A stretch of 64,000 nucleotides of DNA, from contig JAITSQ010000001.1 in NCBI GenBank assembly GCA_031287685.1, positions 1-64,000 of the forward strand, read 5' to 3'. Source of the stretch: Clostridiales bacterium (GTDB lineage: Bacteria > Bacillota > Clostridia > Lachnospirales > WQUN01). The translations under genes were made by a program, and so were the position numbers. Shown in pieces: positions 51,414-59,125 of this stretch (positions within the stretch are counted from its first letter, which is position 1; every line of letters begins with the position of its first letter). Below the pieces are notes generated by a model that was not told the DNA's origin, did not search any database, and saw only the letters and a program-made list of their open reading frames with translations.

Positions 51414-52529
51414 TCACCTTTCCCCCGCGTTTCCCGCCAAGCTCTCGTACAGCTCGCAGATTTTGCGCGTCATTTTTCTTGCGGTAAAATCTTCTAAATA
51501 TATGTCGTTTGCCCGTTTGGACATTTTTTCATACAGCTCCCTGTCTCTCCGGAGGCGCAGGATAGCCTCCGCCATAGCCTCCGCGTCCTTCTGCGGGATA
51601 ATCAGGCCGTTTTCCCCGTCGCGGATTACATAGGGATTGCCGCCGAAATCCGTCGCCACGGCGGGTTTGCCTATGCTCATCCCCTCGAGGAGGGAAAGGG
51701 AGGTGGCCTCCGTGCCGTAGGAGGCGTTCAGCTGAACGTCCGTAATATTCATAATTTCGTCGATTTCCTTAATAAAGCCCGCCACGACCACGTTTTTAAG
51801 CTCCGCCGCCTGTTCCTTGATTTCTTTCAGGAGCGGGCCCGTCCCCACGATTAGGAACTTTACGTCCGGCGCTTTCTCAATAAGCAGCCGCGCGGCGGAA
51901 AGGACGTACTCGTGCCCTTTTATATCCACAAGCCGGGCGACTATCGAACAGACGAAATCCCCCGTTGAGAGTCCGTGGCTTTCCCGGATTTTCGCCGTTT
52001 CCTTAGAGGAGAGCGACGGCAGGCGCGCCACGCCGTTGTAAATCACCTCGATTTTTTTCGGCGATACGCCCACGTCGGTCAGGTTTTTTGCCGCCGCCGG
52101 CGAAACCGCGACGATTTTATCGCAAAAGAAGCCGTTCAGCAAACCGTTTATCTGCTTCGCCGGAAAAATCGTCAGGCGCTTGGGCGGGTCGAAAACGCTG
52201 TGCCGCGTGTAGACGATCTTCGCCTTGGTAAAAAGGCGCGCGGCCAGCCGCGCCGACATAACCGCGTGGGTATGCACTATGTCCGGGCGCGCCTCCGTGA
52301 ACAGCTCTTTAAGCACCGACACCGCGCGGTAATCAAAGGATTTATCGCCAATATAAAGCGTTTCCGTAAACTTCACGCCGCGCAGCTTAAGCTCACGCGC
52401 CAGGCGGGAACCTCTCGGCAGGATAACCTCCGTGTCGAAGCTGCTTTTATCGCAATTATCAAGAAAAGCGAGCAGATATTTCCCCGCGCCGCCTATATTC
52501 GTATCGCTTATGATTTGGATGATTTTCAT
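51414..52529 (-). CDS. Glycosyltransferase family 4
   Basis: A 371-residue GT-B enzyme transferring a sugar from a nucleotide donor to a surface polymer. The N-terminal domain starts IIQIISDTNIGGAGKYLL and contains IVHTHAVMSARLAARL; the C-terminal domain has IYNGVARLP, IVARLVDIKGHEY, FLIVGTGPLLKEI and the donor-binding EATSLSLLEGMSIGKPAVATD (in parts: TSLSLLEGMS, GKPAVAT). ATG 52529 overlaps the ligase-like gene's stop by 4 bp. Cytoplasmic, acting at the membrane with the neighbours. Confidence 0.94.
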   Translation of the reverse strand: MKIIQIISDTNIGGAGKYLLAFLDNCDKSSFDTEVILPRGSRLARELKLRGVKFTETLYIGDKSFDYRAVSVLKELFTEARPDIVHTHAVMSARLAARLFTKAKIVYTRHSVFDPPKRLTIFPAKQINGLLNGFFCDKIVAVSPAAAKNLTDVGVSPKKIEVIYNGVARLPSLSSKETAKIRESHGLSTGDFVCSIVARLVDIKGHEYVLSAARLLIEKAPDVKFLIVGTGPLLKEIKEQAAELKNVVVAGFIKEIDEIMNITDVQLNASYGTEATSLSLLEGMSIGKPAVATDFGGNPYVIRDGENGLIIPQKDAEAMAEAILRLRRDRELYEKMSKRANDIYLEDFTARKMTRKICELYESLAGNAGER

Positions 52530-54334
52530 CGAAGCCTCCCCGCTTCCCCGCCAAACGCCGCCGCGAAGCCCGCCGCCGCGAAAAACAGCATAAACACCTT
52601 ATAATTGTAAAAAGAATAGTCAAACATCCCCTGAAGGACGAAAGCGCACATCATAGCGGTCAAGGCGGCCAGGACGGCTTTTCCCCGCGCGCCGGCTCTG
52701 CCGAACGCCGGGAGCAGCGTCTTGAAATAGCAGAACAAAACGCCGAGAAAGGCCGCGAAGCCGAAAACCCCCGTCTCCACAAACACCTGCAGAAACAGGT
52801 TGTGCGAGTGAGGCGCGGAGACGGCGTTAAAGCCGTACAGCGGGTACACCTTGTTGAACGCTTCTATGCCCTGCCCCAGGCCCAGAAGCCAAAACCGCTC
52901 AAGAATACGGATTGTGCCCTGATAAATAAATATACGGTACGACGTGGAGGAATCCGCCAGATTAGTTATGCTGGCGAAACGGGCGGTTATATCGGCGGGC
53001 AGGAGGGCCGGCAGGAGAAAAACGCCCGCCGCAGCCACGGCTATAAGCCGCCGCTCCATCATAAGCGTAAAAACGAAAACGCCCAGCACCAGCGCCAGGT
53101 AGCACCCTCGGGAATACGTCAGCGCCAGGTTCAGAAGCAGGACGGCGCACACCCCCGCGTAGTACAGCTTGGCGATAACGCGCCGGGAGATTATCAAGCC
53201 TATAACCGATATAGGTATCGCAAGCAGGAGATACTCCCCGAAGACGTTCGGGTTGGCGAAAACGGAAAACACGCGCAGGCGCAGGCCGTCAAAGATTTCC
53301 TTGTCAACCCACGTCATGTCCACTTTTCCCGAATACTTTTGGTAAAGGCCGTAAAGCCCCGTCAAAAGCGCCGAGGAGGAGAAAGCGAAAACGGCCAGCT
53401 CCGCCTTTTTCGCCGTGTCAACAAGAGAGGTGAAAAGGAAGCACGCCGTCATAAAAAGCGAGGTCAGCAAAGCGATTTTAACGCTGCTGCGCGGCGTGAG
53501 GGAGGTGACGCCGCGAAAAAGGGTTATCAGGATATAAACCGCGACAAAAACGCCCGTCGCGTCGGATTTGGCTGAATACGCCGGGTCGGTCAGTAGTTTA
53601 AGGAAAAAGGCCGCGCCCACGGCTATAAGCCCCGCCGCCACGGTCATCGTGGGGATAAACGGCGCGGCGAAAAGAAGCCCCAAAAGCCCGAAAAGCGGAT
53701 ACGCCGCCGCGAGGAGAGCCAACGGCGGGCCGAAAAACGCGGCAAGCGCGAATTTTGCGGGCAGGAGCGCGAACGCCAAGCCGCCGTAAACGCCGTAAAC
53801 AACAGCGTACAGAGGGCTTGTCCGCTCCGCCGTTTCTTTTTTCGCAAGCCCGGCGGCGTCAAAGAAACGGAATATAAAACGCGAAAAGCCGCTCTCCGCG
53901 CACAGCTCGTACAAATTTTCGCCGGAGAGAAAGCAGGCCGCGCCGGAAAGCGCGATTATTCCAAGAAAGGGCGAAACTTCGCGGCTTACGGCCAGAAATA
54001 CGGCGCACCCCGCGATTATGCCCAGGCCGAGGCCCCGGGCGCTCAAGCCGCCGAGCTTCCCCGGCAAGGCCCTCAGGAAGCTTACCAGAAAAGAGCCGCC
54101 CCACAAGCGCTTCCCGTATTTATCCCGGAAAGAACGGAACGCGGCGAACACAGCCGAAACAAGCAGGCAGACCCGGCTTTCCGCCGTAAGGGCGGCCGCG
54201 TCCCGGCGGAGGGCGCGGATTATGACGCTCCCGCCCGCGAACCGCCCTATGAAGTCCATAACGCGCGTCACAAACCGCGCGAACACGCTCCCGTCAATTA
54301 TCCCCATTATTTTAAGCCAAGCCGTATTAAGCAT
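52526..54334 (-). CDS. O-antigen ligase-like (WaaL/Wzy) membrane protein
   Basis: A 602-residue polytopic protein with roughly a dozen hydrophobic segments. It shows the Wzy_C features: the loop NVFGEYLLLAIP, YSRGCYLALVLGVFV and the external LGLGQGIEAFNKVYPLYG followed by APHSHNLFLQVFVETG, where the His is the family signature. It ligates or polymerises lipid-linked polysaccharide on the outer face of the membrane. ATG 54334 has only a modest site. It is first in the run waaL-GT4-DUF4330-DUF4330, and the extended N-terminal half is longer than typical ligases. Confidence 0.9.
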   Translation of the reverse strand: MLNTAWLKIMGIIDGSVFARFVTRVMDFIGRFAGGSVIIRALRRDAAALTAESRVCLLVSAVFAAFRSFRDKYGKRLWGGSFLVSFLRALPGKLGGLSARGLGLGIIAGCAVFLAVSREVSPFLGIIALSGAACFLSGENLYELCAESGFSRFIFRFFDAAGLAKKETAERTSPLYAVVYGVYGGLAFALLPAKFALAAFFGPPLALLAAAYPLFGLLGLLFAAPFIPTMTVAAGLIAVGAAFFLKLLTDPAYSAKSDATGVFVAVYILITLFRGVTSLTPRSSVKIALLTSLFMTACFLFTSLVDTAKKAELAVFAFSSSALLTGLYGLYQKYSGKVDMTWVDKEIFDGLRLRVFSVFANPNVFGEYLLLAIPISVIGLIISRRVIAKLYYAGVCAVLLLNLALTYSRGCYLALVLGVFVFTLMMERRLIAVAAAGVFLLPALLPADITARFASITNLADSSTSYRIFIYQGTIRILERFWLLGLGQGIEAFNKVYPLYGFNAVSAPHSHNLFLQVFVETGVFGFAAFLGVLFCYFKTLLPAFGRAGARGKAVLAALTAMMCAFVLQGMFDYSFYNYKVFMLFFAAAGFAAAFGGEAGRLR

Positions 54335-54408
54335 AAGAACCGCCTTAAATATGTTTTCGGGTAAATTTCCCTAATTATATCACAGGGCTTCTCTTTTAAC
54401 AAGCGTTA

Positions 54409-54417
54409 TGCTATAAT
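54409..54417 (+). promoter_or_regulatory. Extended -10 promoter for the YfhO-like gene
   Basis: TGCTATAAT at 54409-54417 with no good -35 upstream. Predicted start near 54424, 68 bp before the gene. The 157-bp divergent gap shows no other clear site. Confidence 0.5.
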
Positions 54418-54491
54418 AATTGTCGAATCATAAATTTAGCCAAGGCGGTTCTATCTTTACAGCGGAATTGCCATTTTAAGGAGTAAGGAAA

Positions 54492-57113
54492 ATGAAACGC
54501 TTCAGAATAGCTTTTCCGCGCGCGGACAGATACCTGGCGCTTTCTTTTATACTGCCGGCGGCCTTTATGCTCGCCGCGTACTATCTTAACGGCGGCTACC
54601 CGTTCGGAGACAGGGCTTTCACTATCTCCGATATGTCCCTCACGTACCTGCCTATGTTTCAGAGCCTGCGCCATATCCTTTCGGGTGAAGTCTCCCCCTT
54701 TTTTTCCTGGAATAAAACGCTCGGCACGCCGAATATCGTGAGTTTTATGAGCTACGACCTCACAAACCCGCTGGCGCTGCTGCTGCTGCCGTTTAAAAAC
54801 AGCTATACGCCTGTCGTGCTGGCGTATTTTATCGCGCTTAAATACGGCCTTTGCGGGCTGAATTTCGCGCTTTTCGCCCGGAACGTCGTCAAGTCCGACC
54901 GCCTGGCCGCGCTTATTTTCTCCCTGTGTTACGCGCTCTGCGGCTATAACCTGACCTACGTTTTCAACATAATGTGGCTTGACGCGGTGGCGTTTCTGCC
55001 GCTGGCGGTCTGGGGCGTGGAGCGCGTCTACCGCGGGGAATCCCCCGCGCTGCTTTATTTATCGACGCTCGTGATGATTTTCCTTAATTATTACGCCGGG
55101 GCGCTGGCGCTTATTTTCGCGGGTATGTACGCTCTTACGCGAATGAACGTCCCCGTTTTGGAAAAGGGCAAAATTCTAATAAAGCTGCTCTGCTGGGTTC
55201 TGCTGGCGGTCGGCGCGCTGGCGGCGTTTCTGCTGCCCGTTTTTCTGCTTATCCGGGAAAACCGGGGCGCCGCTTACGACGCTCTTGACATAATTCACTC
55301 CAGCCCGCTCCTTGTGCTGTTCAAGCTCTTTCCCGACAGCTTCGACCATTACGCCGCCAACAGCGCCGCGCCGAATATATACTGCGGCCTGCCCGCGCTC
55401 CTGCTCTTTTTCTCGCTCTTTTTCATTAAAAGCGTCCCGCCGCACGTGAAAATAACGGCGTTTCTGCTTTCTTTCATACTCCTGGCGGGTTTTCTGACCA
55501 ATTTTAATTATGTTATGCATATGTTTCAGATTAATATGGGCTTTGCTTTCCGGTATTCCTTCACCTTCTCGTTTCTTATGGTCTCCGGCGCGGCCTACGC
55601 GCATAAGCGGCTTAAAGACCTGCGGTTATACGTCCCCGCGGCCGCCGCCGCCGCGTCGCTCGCCGCGCTCCGGCTCGTGCTTGAGCGCCCTGAAATCTCG
55701 CCCAAGCTGTTTGATTATCTGACTGAGGATAAAATGATTATGTACTTCGCGCTTCTCGCTCTCTATCTTCTCGGGCTTTATATGTATAAGCGCGGCGTAA
55801 ACCCCCGGCTCCTGAGCTTTTGCGGCGCGGGCCTGCTCTGCCTTGAGCTTTTCCTGAACGCCCTGCTGAGCTACAACCACTTCAGCTGGTTCGGCGAGGG
55901 GTTTTACCCCAGATACGAGGAATACCTCGGCTTGGCCTACGTTAACGAGGCCGAAAACCTCAAAAACGCGGACAAGGGCTTCTATCGTATGGATATAGCC
56001 TACAACGAGCTTACCGGCACGATGAACGAGCCGGCTTTCGTCGGCTACCGCGGCGTGAACTATTTCGGGTCGGATTTTAATATACAGCTTAACGAAACCC
56101 TGTCCCGCCTTGGCATGGTTCTTCAGTCCTTCAACATCATATACAACAGCGGCGAGGTCCTTGACGACCTGCTCTCAATAAAATACACGCTCGGCATAGA
56201 CGCGGAGCGAAACCTTATCAAGAAGGAAAACCACGACGCGCTTTCCGTCGGTTTTATGGTCAGCCCGGATTTTCTGGAAAAAACGGAGGGTGAGGAGCCT
56301 CTGCTCGTGGCGCGGATGCCCGACAAAATAGCGGAGCAGACCCGGCTTATAAGCCGGCTGCTCGGGCGGGACGTACAGCTTTATAAGCCCCTTACTCATT
56401 CTTTCAGCAAAACTTATAAGGACTTCGATAAGGACGTTAAAATCAACGCGCGCGAAGCGATGGTGAAGCGCGCGTTCGCCTCGGAGCGCTATGTCTTTAC
56501 GCCAAACTCGGAGTCCGTCTACGTCCAGGCCGAGAGCGAAAACTTTGAAATGGATCCGCGCAGCCCGCGTAACCGCCTGATCCGCCTGAGGGTAAACGGC
56601 GTTTACCTGAAATCCGGTATCGACTATGGCAAGACCGTGTACAACGACCCGAATATGCTTATGCGGGTGGACGGCCTGACCCCCGGGCGGGCGGTATGCC
56701 TGGAGGCGTCCCGCATGGACCCTATGCTCACTATGGCCACGCCGCGCCTTAACGTGTACGAGCTTGACGAGTCCGTCTGGCGGGAGGCCCTGTCGGAGCT
56801 TGGCGCGAATCAGCTCGAGGTCACGGGCTGGACGGCGGATTCTCTCAGCGGGGTTATCACGGCGGACCGGGACGGCTTGATGTTCACGAGCATCCCTTAC
56901 GACAAGGGGTTTCACGCGACGGTGGACGGGCGGAGAGCCGAAATTAAGGCTTATGACCAGACCTTCATCTGTCTGCCCCTCCCGGCGGGACGGCACGAGA
57001 TTAAATTTAAGTACACGCCGCGCGGATTTTACGCCGGGCTTTGCGTATCCGCCGGGAGCGTCGCCTGCGCCGCGTTTTATTTCATACGCCGCGGAAAAAA
57101 CCGGCCGCGGTAA
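54492..57113 (+). CDS. YfhO family membrane protein (putative polymer glycosyltransferase)
   Basis: An 873-residue protein with about a dozen N-terminal membrane helices (up to about 470) and a large external C-terminal domain ending in another helix (GLCVSAGSVACAAFYFI). The N-terminal YPFGDRAFTISDMSLTYLPMF and LSGEVSPFFSWNKTLGT motifs are diagnostic for YfhO, a GT-C-fold family that glycosylates lipoteichoic acid or other wall polymers in Firmicutes. ATG 54492 follows AAGGAG. It diverges from the ligase-like gene and extends the surface-polymer locus. Confidence 0.92.
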   Translation: MKRFRIAFPRADRYLALSFILPAAFMLAAYYLNGGYPFGDRAFTISDMSLTYLPMFQSLRHILSGEVSPFFSWNKTLGTPNIVSFMSYDLTNPLALLLLPFKNSYTPVVLAYFIALKYGLCGLNFALFARNVVKSDRLAALIFSLCYALCGYNLTYVFNIMWLDAVAFLPLAVWGVERVYRGESPALLYLSTLVMIFLNYYAGALALIFAGMYALTRMNVPVLEKGKILIKLLCWVLLAVGALAAFLLPVFLLIRENRGAAYDALDIIHSSPLLVLFKLFPDSFDHYAANSAAPNIYCGLPALLLFFSLFFIKSVPPHVKITAFLLSFILLAGFLTNFNYVMHMFQINMGFAFRYSFTFSFLMVSGAAYAHKRLKDLRLYVPAAAAAASLAALRLVLERPEISPKLFDYLTEDKMIMYFALLALYLLGLYMYKRGVNPRLLSFCGAGLLCLELFLNALLSYNHFSWFGEGFYPRYEEYLGLAYVNEAENLKNADKGFYRMDIAYNELTGTMNEPAFVGYRGVNYFGSDFNIQLNETLSRLGMVLQSFNIIYNSGEVLDDLLSIKYTLGIDAERNLIKKENHDALSVGFMVSPDFLEKTEGEEPLLVARMPDKIAEQTRLISRLLGRDVQLYKPLTHSFSKTYKDFDKDVKINAREAMVKRAFASERYVFTPNSESVYVQAESENFEMDPRSPRNRLIRLRVNGVYLKSGIDYGKTVYNDPNMLMRVDGLTPGRAVCLEASRMDPMLTMATPRLNVYELDESVWREALSELGANQLEVTGWTADSLSGVITADRDGLMFTSIPYDKGFHATVDGRRAEIKAYDQTFICLPLPAGRHEIKFKYTPRGFYAGLCVSAGSVACAAFYFIRRGKNRPR

Positions 57114-57172
57114 TTCCTACATTATTATTCGGTAAAACGGATTTGCTTTATAGGGAAAACGCAACCGCGGGT

Positions 57173-57448
57173 TTACCTGAATTTGGCGCTTTTAACGACG
57201 GGCTTCGTCATATATTTTTCTTTCGTGGCCAGCCCGCCGCGTATATGGCGCTCGGATTTGTTGATTTCAAGCACCCTGCGGGCCTCGCCCGCCAGTTTCG
57301 GGTTCACCAGCAGAAGCCGCTCGGTCACGTCCTTATGCACTGTGGATTTCGATATGCCGAACTTTTTCGCGGCGTCCCTGACCGTGGCGTTACTGTCGAT
57401 TATATACTTGGCAACACAAGCGGCGCGTTCCTCTATATAAGCCTTCAT
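57173..57448 (-). CDS. spoIIID: Sporulation transcriptional regulator SpoIIID
   Basis: A 91-residue DNA-binding protein acting in the mother cell during sporulation. It has the helix-turn-helix VRDAAKKFGISKSTVHKDVTERL (in parts: AAKKFGISKSTVHKD) and the basic C-terminal tail KSERHIRGGLATKEKY. ATG 57448 was selected: MKAYIEERA is the conserved start and CAGGGAGG lies upstream; an earlier in-frame start would add seven unrelated residues. It converges with the YfhO-like gene. This is good evidence that the organism forms endospores. Confidence 0.95.
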   Translation of the reverse strand: MKAYIEERAACVAKYIIDSNATVRDAAKKFGISKSTVHKDVTERLLLVNPKLAGEARRVLEINKSERHIRGGLATKEKYMTKPVVKSAKFR

Positions 57449-57522
57449 TGAGATTGCCTCCCTGAACACGTTTAGTCAATTTTATGAAGGTTTGCCGCGA
57501 ATTATGTTAAGGAGTTGATTTT

Positions 57523-57948
57523 ATGCGGATTTCGGCAAAATCGAGATATGCCGTGGCTAGCCTGACCTATATGGGCCAGCTGAGCGACAACGAGCTTGTG
57601 ACTCTTTCGGCGCTGTCCGAAAGGCTGAAAATATCCAAAATTTACCTGGAGCAGGTTTTTTCGCTGCTCCGGCTCTCCGGCATTGTTACCGCCGCCAAGG
57701 GCGCGCAGGGCGGATACCGCTTGACCAGGCCGACCTCGGAAATAACCGTCCTGGACGTTTTAGCCGGGACGGAGGCCCAGCTTTTTGACAAACCGGAAAA
57801 AACCGTGGAAATGGAGAATATCGAGCGGGCTATGCGCTCCGGGCTTTTTGAGAAGCTCGACGCGGCGGTGCGGGGCGCGCTCTCCTCCGTCACGATAGCG
57901 GATTTGGCGGCGCTTGCCGGCGACGGCGGCTATATGTATTATCTATAG
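57523..57948 (+). CDS. Rrf2 family transcriptional regulator
   Basis: A 141-residue winged-helix regulator. The start MRISAKSRYAVASLTYM, the LSERLKISKIYLEQVFSLLR recognition region (ISKIYLEQVF) and the GAQGGYRLTRP wing are typical. The three-Cys cluster that binds Fe-S in IscR is absent, so it does not sense iron-sulphur in that way. The target is not evident: iscS/iscU are not adjacent, and the next gene is a tRNA. ATG 57523 follows AAGGAG. Confidence 0.92.
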   Translation: MRISAKSRYAVASLTYMGQLSDNELVTLSALSERLKISKIYLEQVFSLLRLSGIVTAAKGAQGGYRLTRPTSEITVLDVLAGTEAQLFDKPEKTVEMENIERAMRSGLFEKLDAAVRGALSSVTIADLAALAGDGGYMYYL

Positions 57949-57954
57949 CGCCAC

Positions 57955-57992
57955 AAAAAAGCAACCCCCGGCAAGAAGGGGTTGCTTTTTTA
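57955..57992 (+). terminator. Terminator after the Rrf2 gene
   Basis: AAAAAAGCAACCCC / GGGGTTGCTTTTTT arms with U runs on both sides; it can also end the tRNA transcript from the opposite strand. Confidence 0.88.
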
Positions 57993-58066
57993 TGGGCCCT
58001 CAGGGACTCGAACCCAGGACCGTCCGGTTATGAGCCGGATGCTCTAACCAACTGAGCTAAGGGCCC
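57993..58066 (-). tRNA. tRNA with CAU anticodon (Met or lysidine-modified Ile2)
   Basis: A 74-base cloverleaf on the minus strand: acceptor stem GGGCCCT paired with AGGGCCC plus discriminator A, a D arm with TAGCTCAGTTGGTTAGAGC, an anticodon stem-loop CCGGCTCATAACCGG with CAT at plus positions 58030-58032, and a T arm GGTTCGAGTCC. 3' CCA is not encoded. No initiator features are seen (the first pair is G-C). CAU is read as elongator Met or, after lysidine modification, as Ile; the primary sequence does not settle which. Confidence 0.92.
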
Positions 58067-58218
58067 TAAAATTAACACGCTTATGTATTATATCACAACT
58101 CTGACGCTCTGTCAAGTTTTTTTGTCCTTTTACGAAAAAATAATCAAGGCCGACAAACGCGCATTTATTTCCCATCACCTCCGAATTGTTTCACATATGT
58201 TACAGATTGAATTTTAGA

Positions 58219-58247
58219 TTGACATAGTGTACAGGCTGGGATACAAT
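58219..58247 (+). promoter_or_regulatory. Strong sigma-A promoter of the Cys-rich peptide operon
   Basis: TTGACA (58219-58224), exactly 17 bp, TACAAT (58242-58247). Transcription would begin near 58254. A CGGAAGC/GCTTCCG hairpin at 58259-58280 would sit at the 5' end of the RNA and may stabilise it. About 110 bp of leader precede the first precursor gene. The remainder of the 58067-58363 gap is A/T-rich without a gene. Confidence 0.82.
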
Positions 58248-58363
58248 GTAATTGTACTCGGAAGCATTTTACAGCTTCCGGTATACGTTGCAATGTTATA
58301 CTGCGCGCGCAGCAAAAACTTTGCGGGAAAACAAAAAATCATAACAAAGAGAGGATTTTCATT

Positions 58364-58483
58364 ATGAATAACATCGAAATCAGCTAAGTTCAGGTAACTG
58401 AAACAAATATCGGAGTTACGCCTTACGGCGGCATTATTTGCGGCATAGGCTGCGACGGCGGGGTTTGCGGAGTATGGTGCTGA
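58364..58483 (+). pseudogene. Cys-rich peptide precursor 1, interrupted by TAA at codon 8
   Basis: ATG 58364 with AGAGAGG upstream reads MNNIEIS, then TAA (58385-58387), then VQVTETNIGVTPYGG and a core CGIGCDGGVCGVWC before TGA. The leader opens exactly as in precursor 2 (MNNIEIN), and the stop aligns with that peptide's Glu8 (GAA to TAA). The full peptide would have 39 residues and four cysteines arranged C-x3-C-x4-C-x3-C. It appears inactivated by one nonsense mutation unless read-through or re-initiation occurs. It is the first gene behind the strong promoter. Confidence 0.7.
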
Positions 58484-58546
58484 TTCGCCCCGCGATAAAA
58501 AATTCAAAAACAAAACAAATAACGACATACTTGGGAGAGTTATATT

Positions 58547-58708
58547 ATGAATAACATAGAAATCAACGAAATCACGATAACCAACCAAAACGCCGCGGCC
58601 GAGCCTTTCGCCGAAGGCGGAGGCTGCTTAGCCTTCACAGGCAACGCCTGCGGCGGGGCTTGCATAAGCCTCAACCCGATCGGCACCGTCTGCGGCTTGG
58701 GCTGCTAA
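58547..58708 (+). CDS. Cys-rich ribosomal peptide precursor 2
   Basis: A 53-residue peptide. Leader MNNIEINEITITNQN is followed by an Ala/Glu segment ending FAEGGG, then a core with six cysteines... in fact five: positions 27, 35, 39, 49 and 53, containing CGGAC and a terminal CGLGC. No hydrophobic signal sequence exists, as expected for a leader recognised by a maturase and an ABC exporter. ATG 58547 follows GGGAGAG. The next gene is a similar precursor and a radical SAM/SPASM enzyme follows. Likely product: thioether-bridged or otherwise cross-linked peptide, perhaps antibacterial. Family-level inference. Confidence 0.82.
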   Translation: MNNIEINEITITNQNAAAEPFAEGGGCLAFTGNACGGACISLNPIGTVCGLGC

Positions 58709-58761
58709 ATCGGTTATTTCCAAATATAGCAATTTTCAAAAAAATTTACGGAGGTATTTTT

Positions 58762-58911
58762 ATGAACGAAATTATTGTAAAAGAATACGACGTTACTTTA
58801 AGTTCCGGCGTTCAAACGACCGTGGTTCCGCTGTCGTCGGAGGGCAGCCTCTGCGGCCTGGGCTGCTCGGGCACAGGTTCGCAATGCGGCATATTCTGCT
58901 CGAACAAGTAA
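58762..58911 (+). CDS. Cys-rich ribosomal peptide precursor 3
   Basis: A 49-residue peptide: leader MNEIIVKEYDVTL..., a hinge PLSSEGS and a core CGLGCSGTGSQCGIFC ending SNK. The four cysteines (31, 35, 42, 46) form two C-G-x-x-C units separated by six residues. The core is rich in Gly and Ser. ATG 58762 follows CGGAGG. Leader similarity to precursors 1 and 2 is limited to MN-(N/E)-I and an acidic/beta-branched pattern, but the core design is the same. It directly precedes two hairpins and the maturase gene. Confidence 0.82.
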   Translation: MNEIIVKEYDVTLSSGVQTTVVPLSSEGSLCGLGCSGTGSQCGIFCSNK

Positions 58912-58927
58912 CCCGATAGATTTTGCA

Positions 58928-59053
58928 CGGTGTTTTGAGTCGTCTGAAAAACTTCAGACGACTCAAAACCGCCTTCTTAATACGCCTCAAATAAGTAAGC
59001 CGCGTAACCACCCACCGTTCGTTTATTTGAGATGTAAAACGGAATTGCTATAC
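58928..59053. repeat. Hairpins and dispersed repeat between precursors and maturase
   Basis: First hairpin: 16-bp perfect arms GTTTTGAGTCGTCTGA (58932-58947) and TCAGACGACTCAAAAC (58954-58969). Flanks CGGTGTTT and ACCGCCTTCTT are the inverted form of the dispersed cassette. Second: CTCAAATAA (58986-58994) / TTATTTGAG (59023-59031). The segment ends GTAAAACGGAATTGCTATA (59035-59053), the family terminal repeat. It could lower read-through into the maturase or protect the 3' end of precursor mRNA. Confidence 0.7.
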
Positions 59054-59125
59054 CGGCGGAAATTCGCCGCAAAGGCGGCGTTCAGAGCCTGTTCAAACAA
59101 CTTTCTCAACACGGGAGGACGCGGA

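Noticed and set aside
57955-57992. Copy of the dispersed cassette because of GGCAAGAAGG in the loop
   Set aside because: It is a conventional terminator; the match is limited to the loop and the 3' flank motif is missing.
58364-58911. Small Cys-rich proteins as metallothioneins or ferredoxins
   Set aside because: The C-G-x-x-C spacing does not fit either, the N-termini look like leaders, and a radical SAM/SPASM maturase follows directly.
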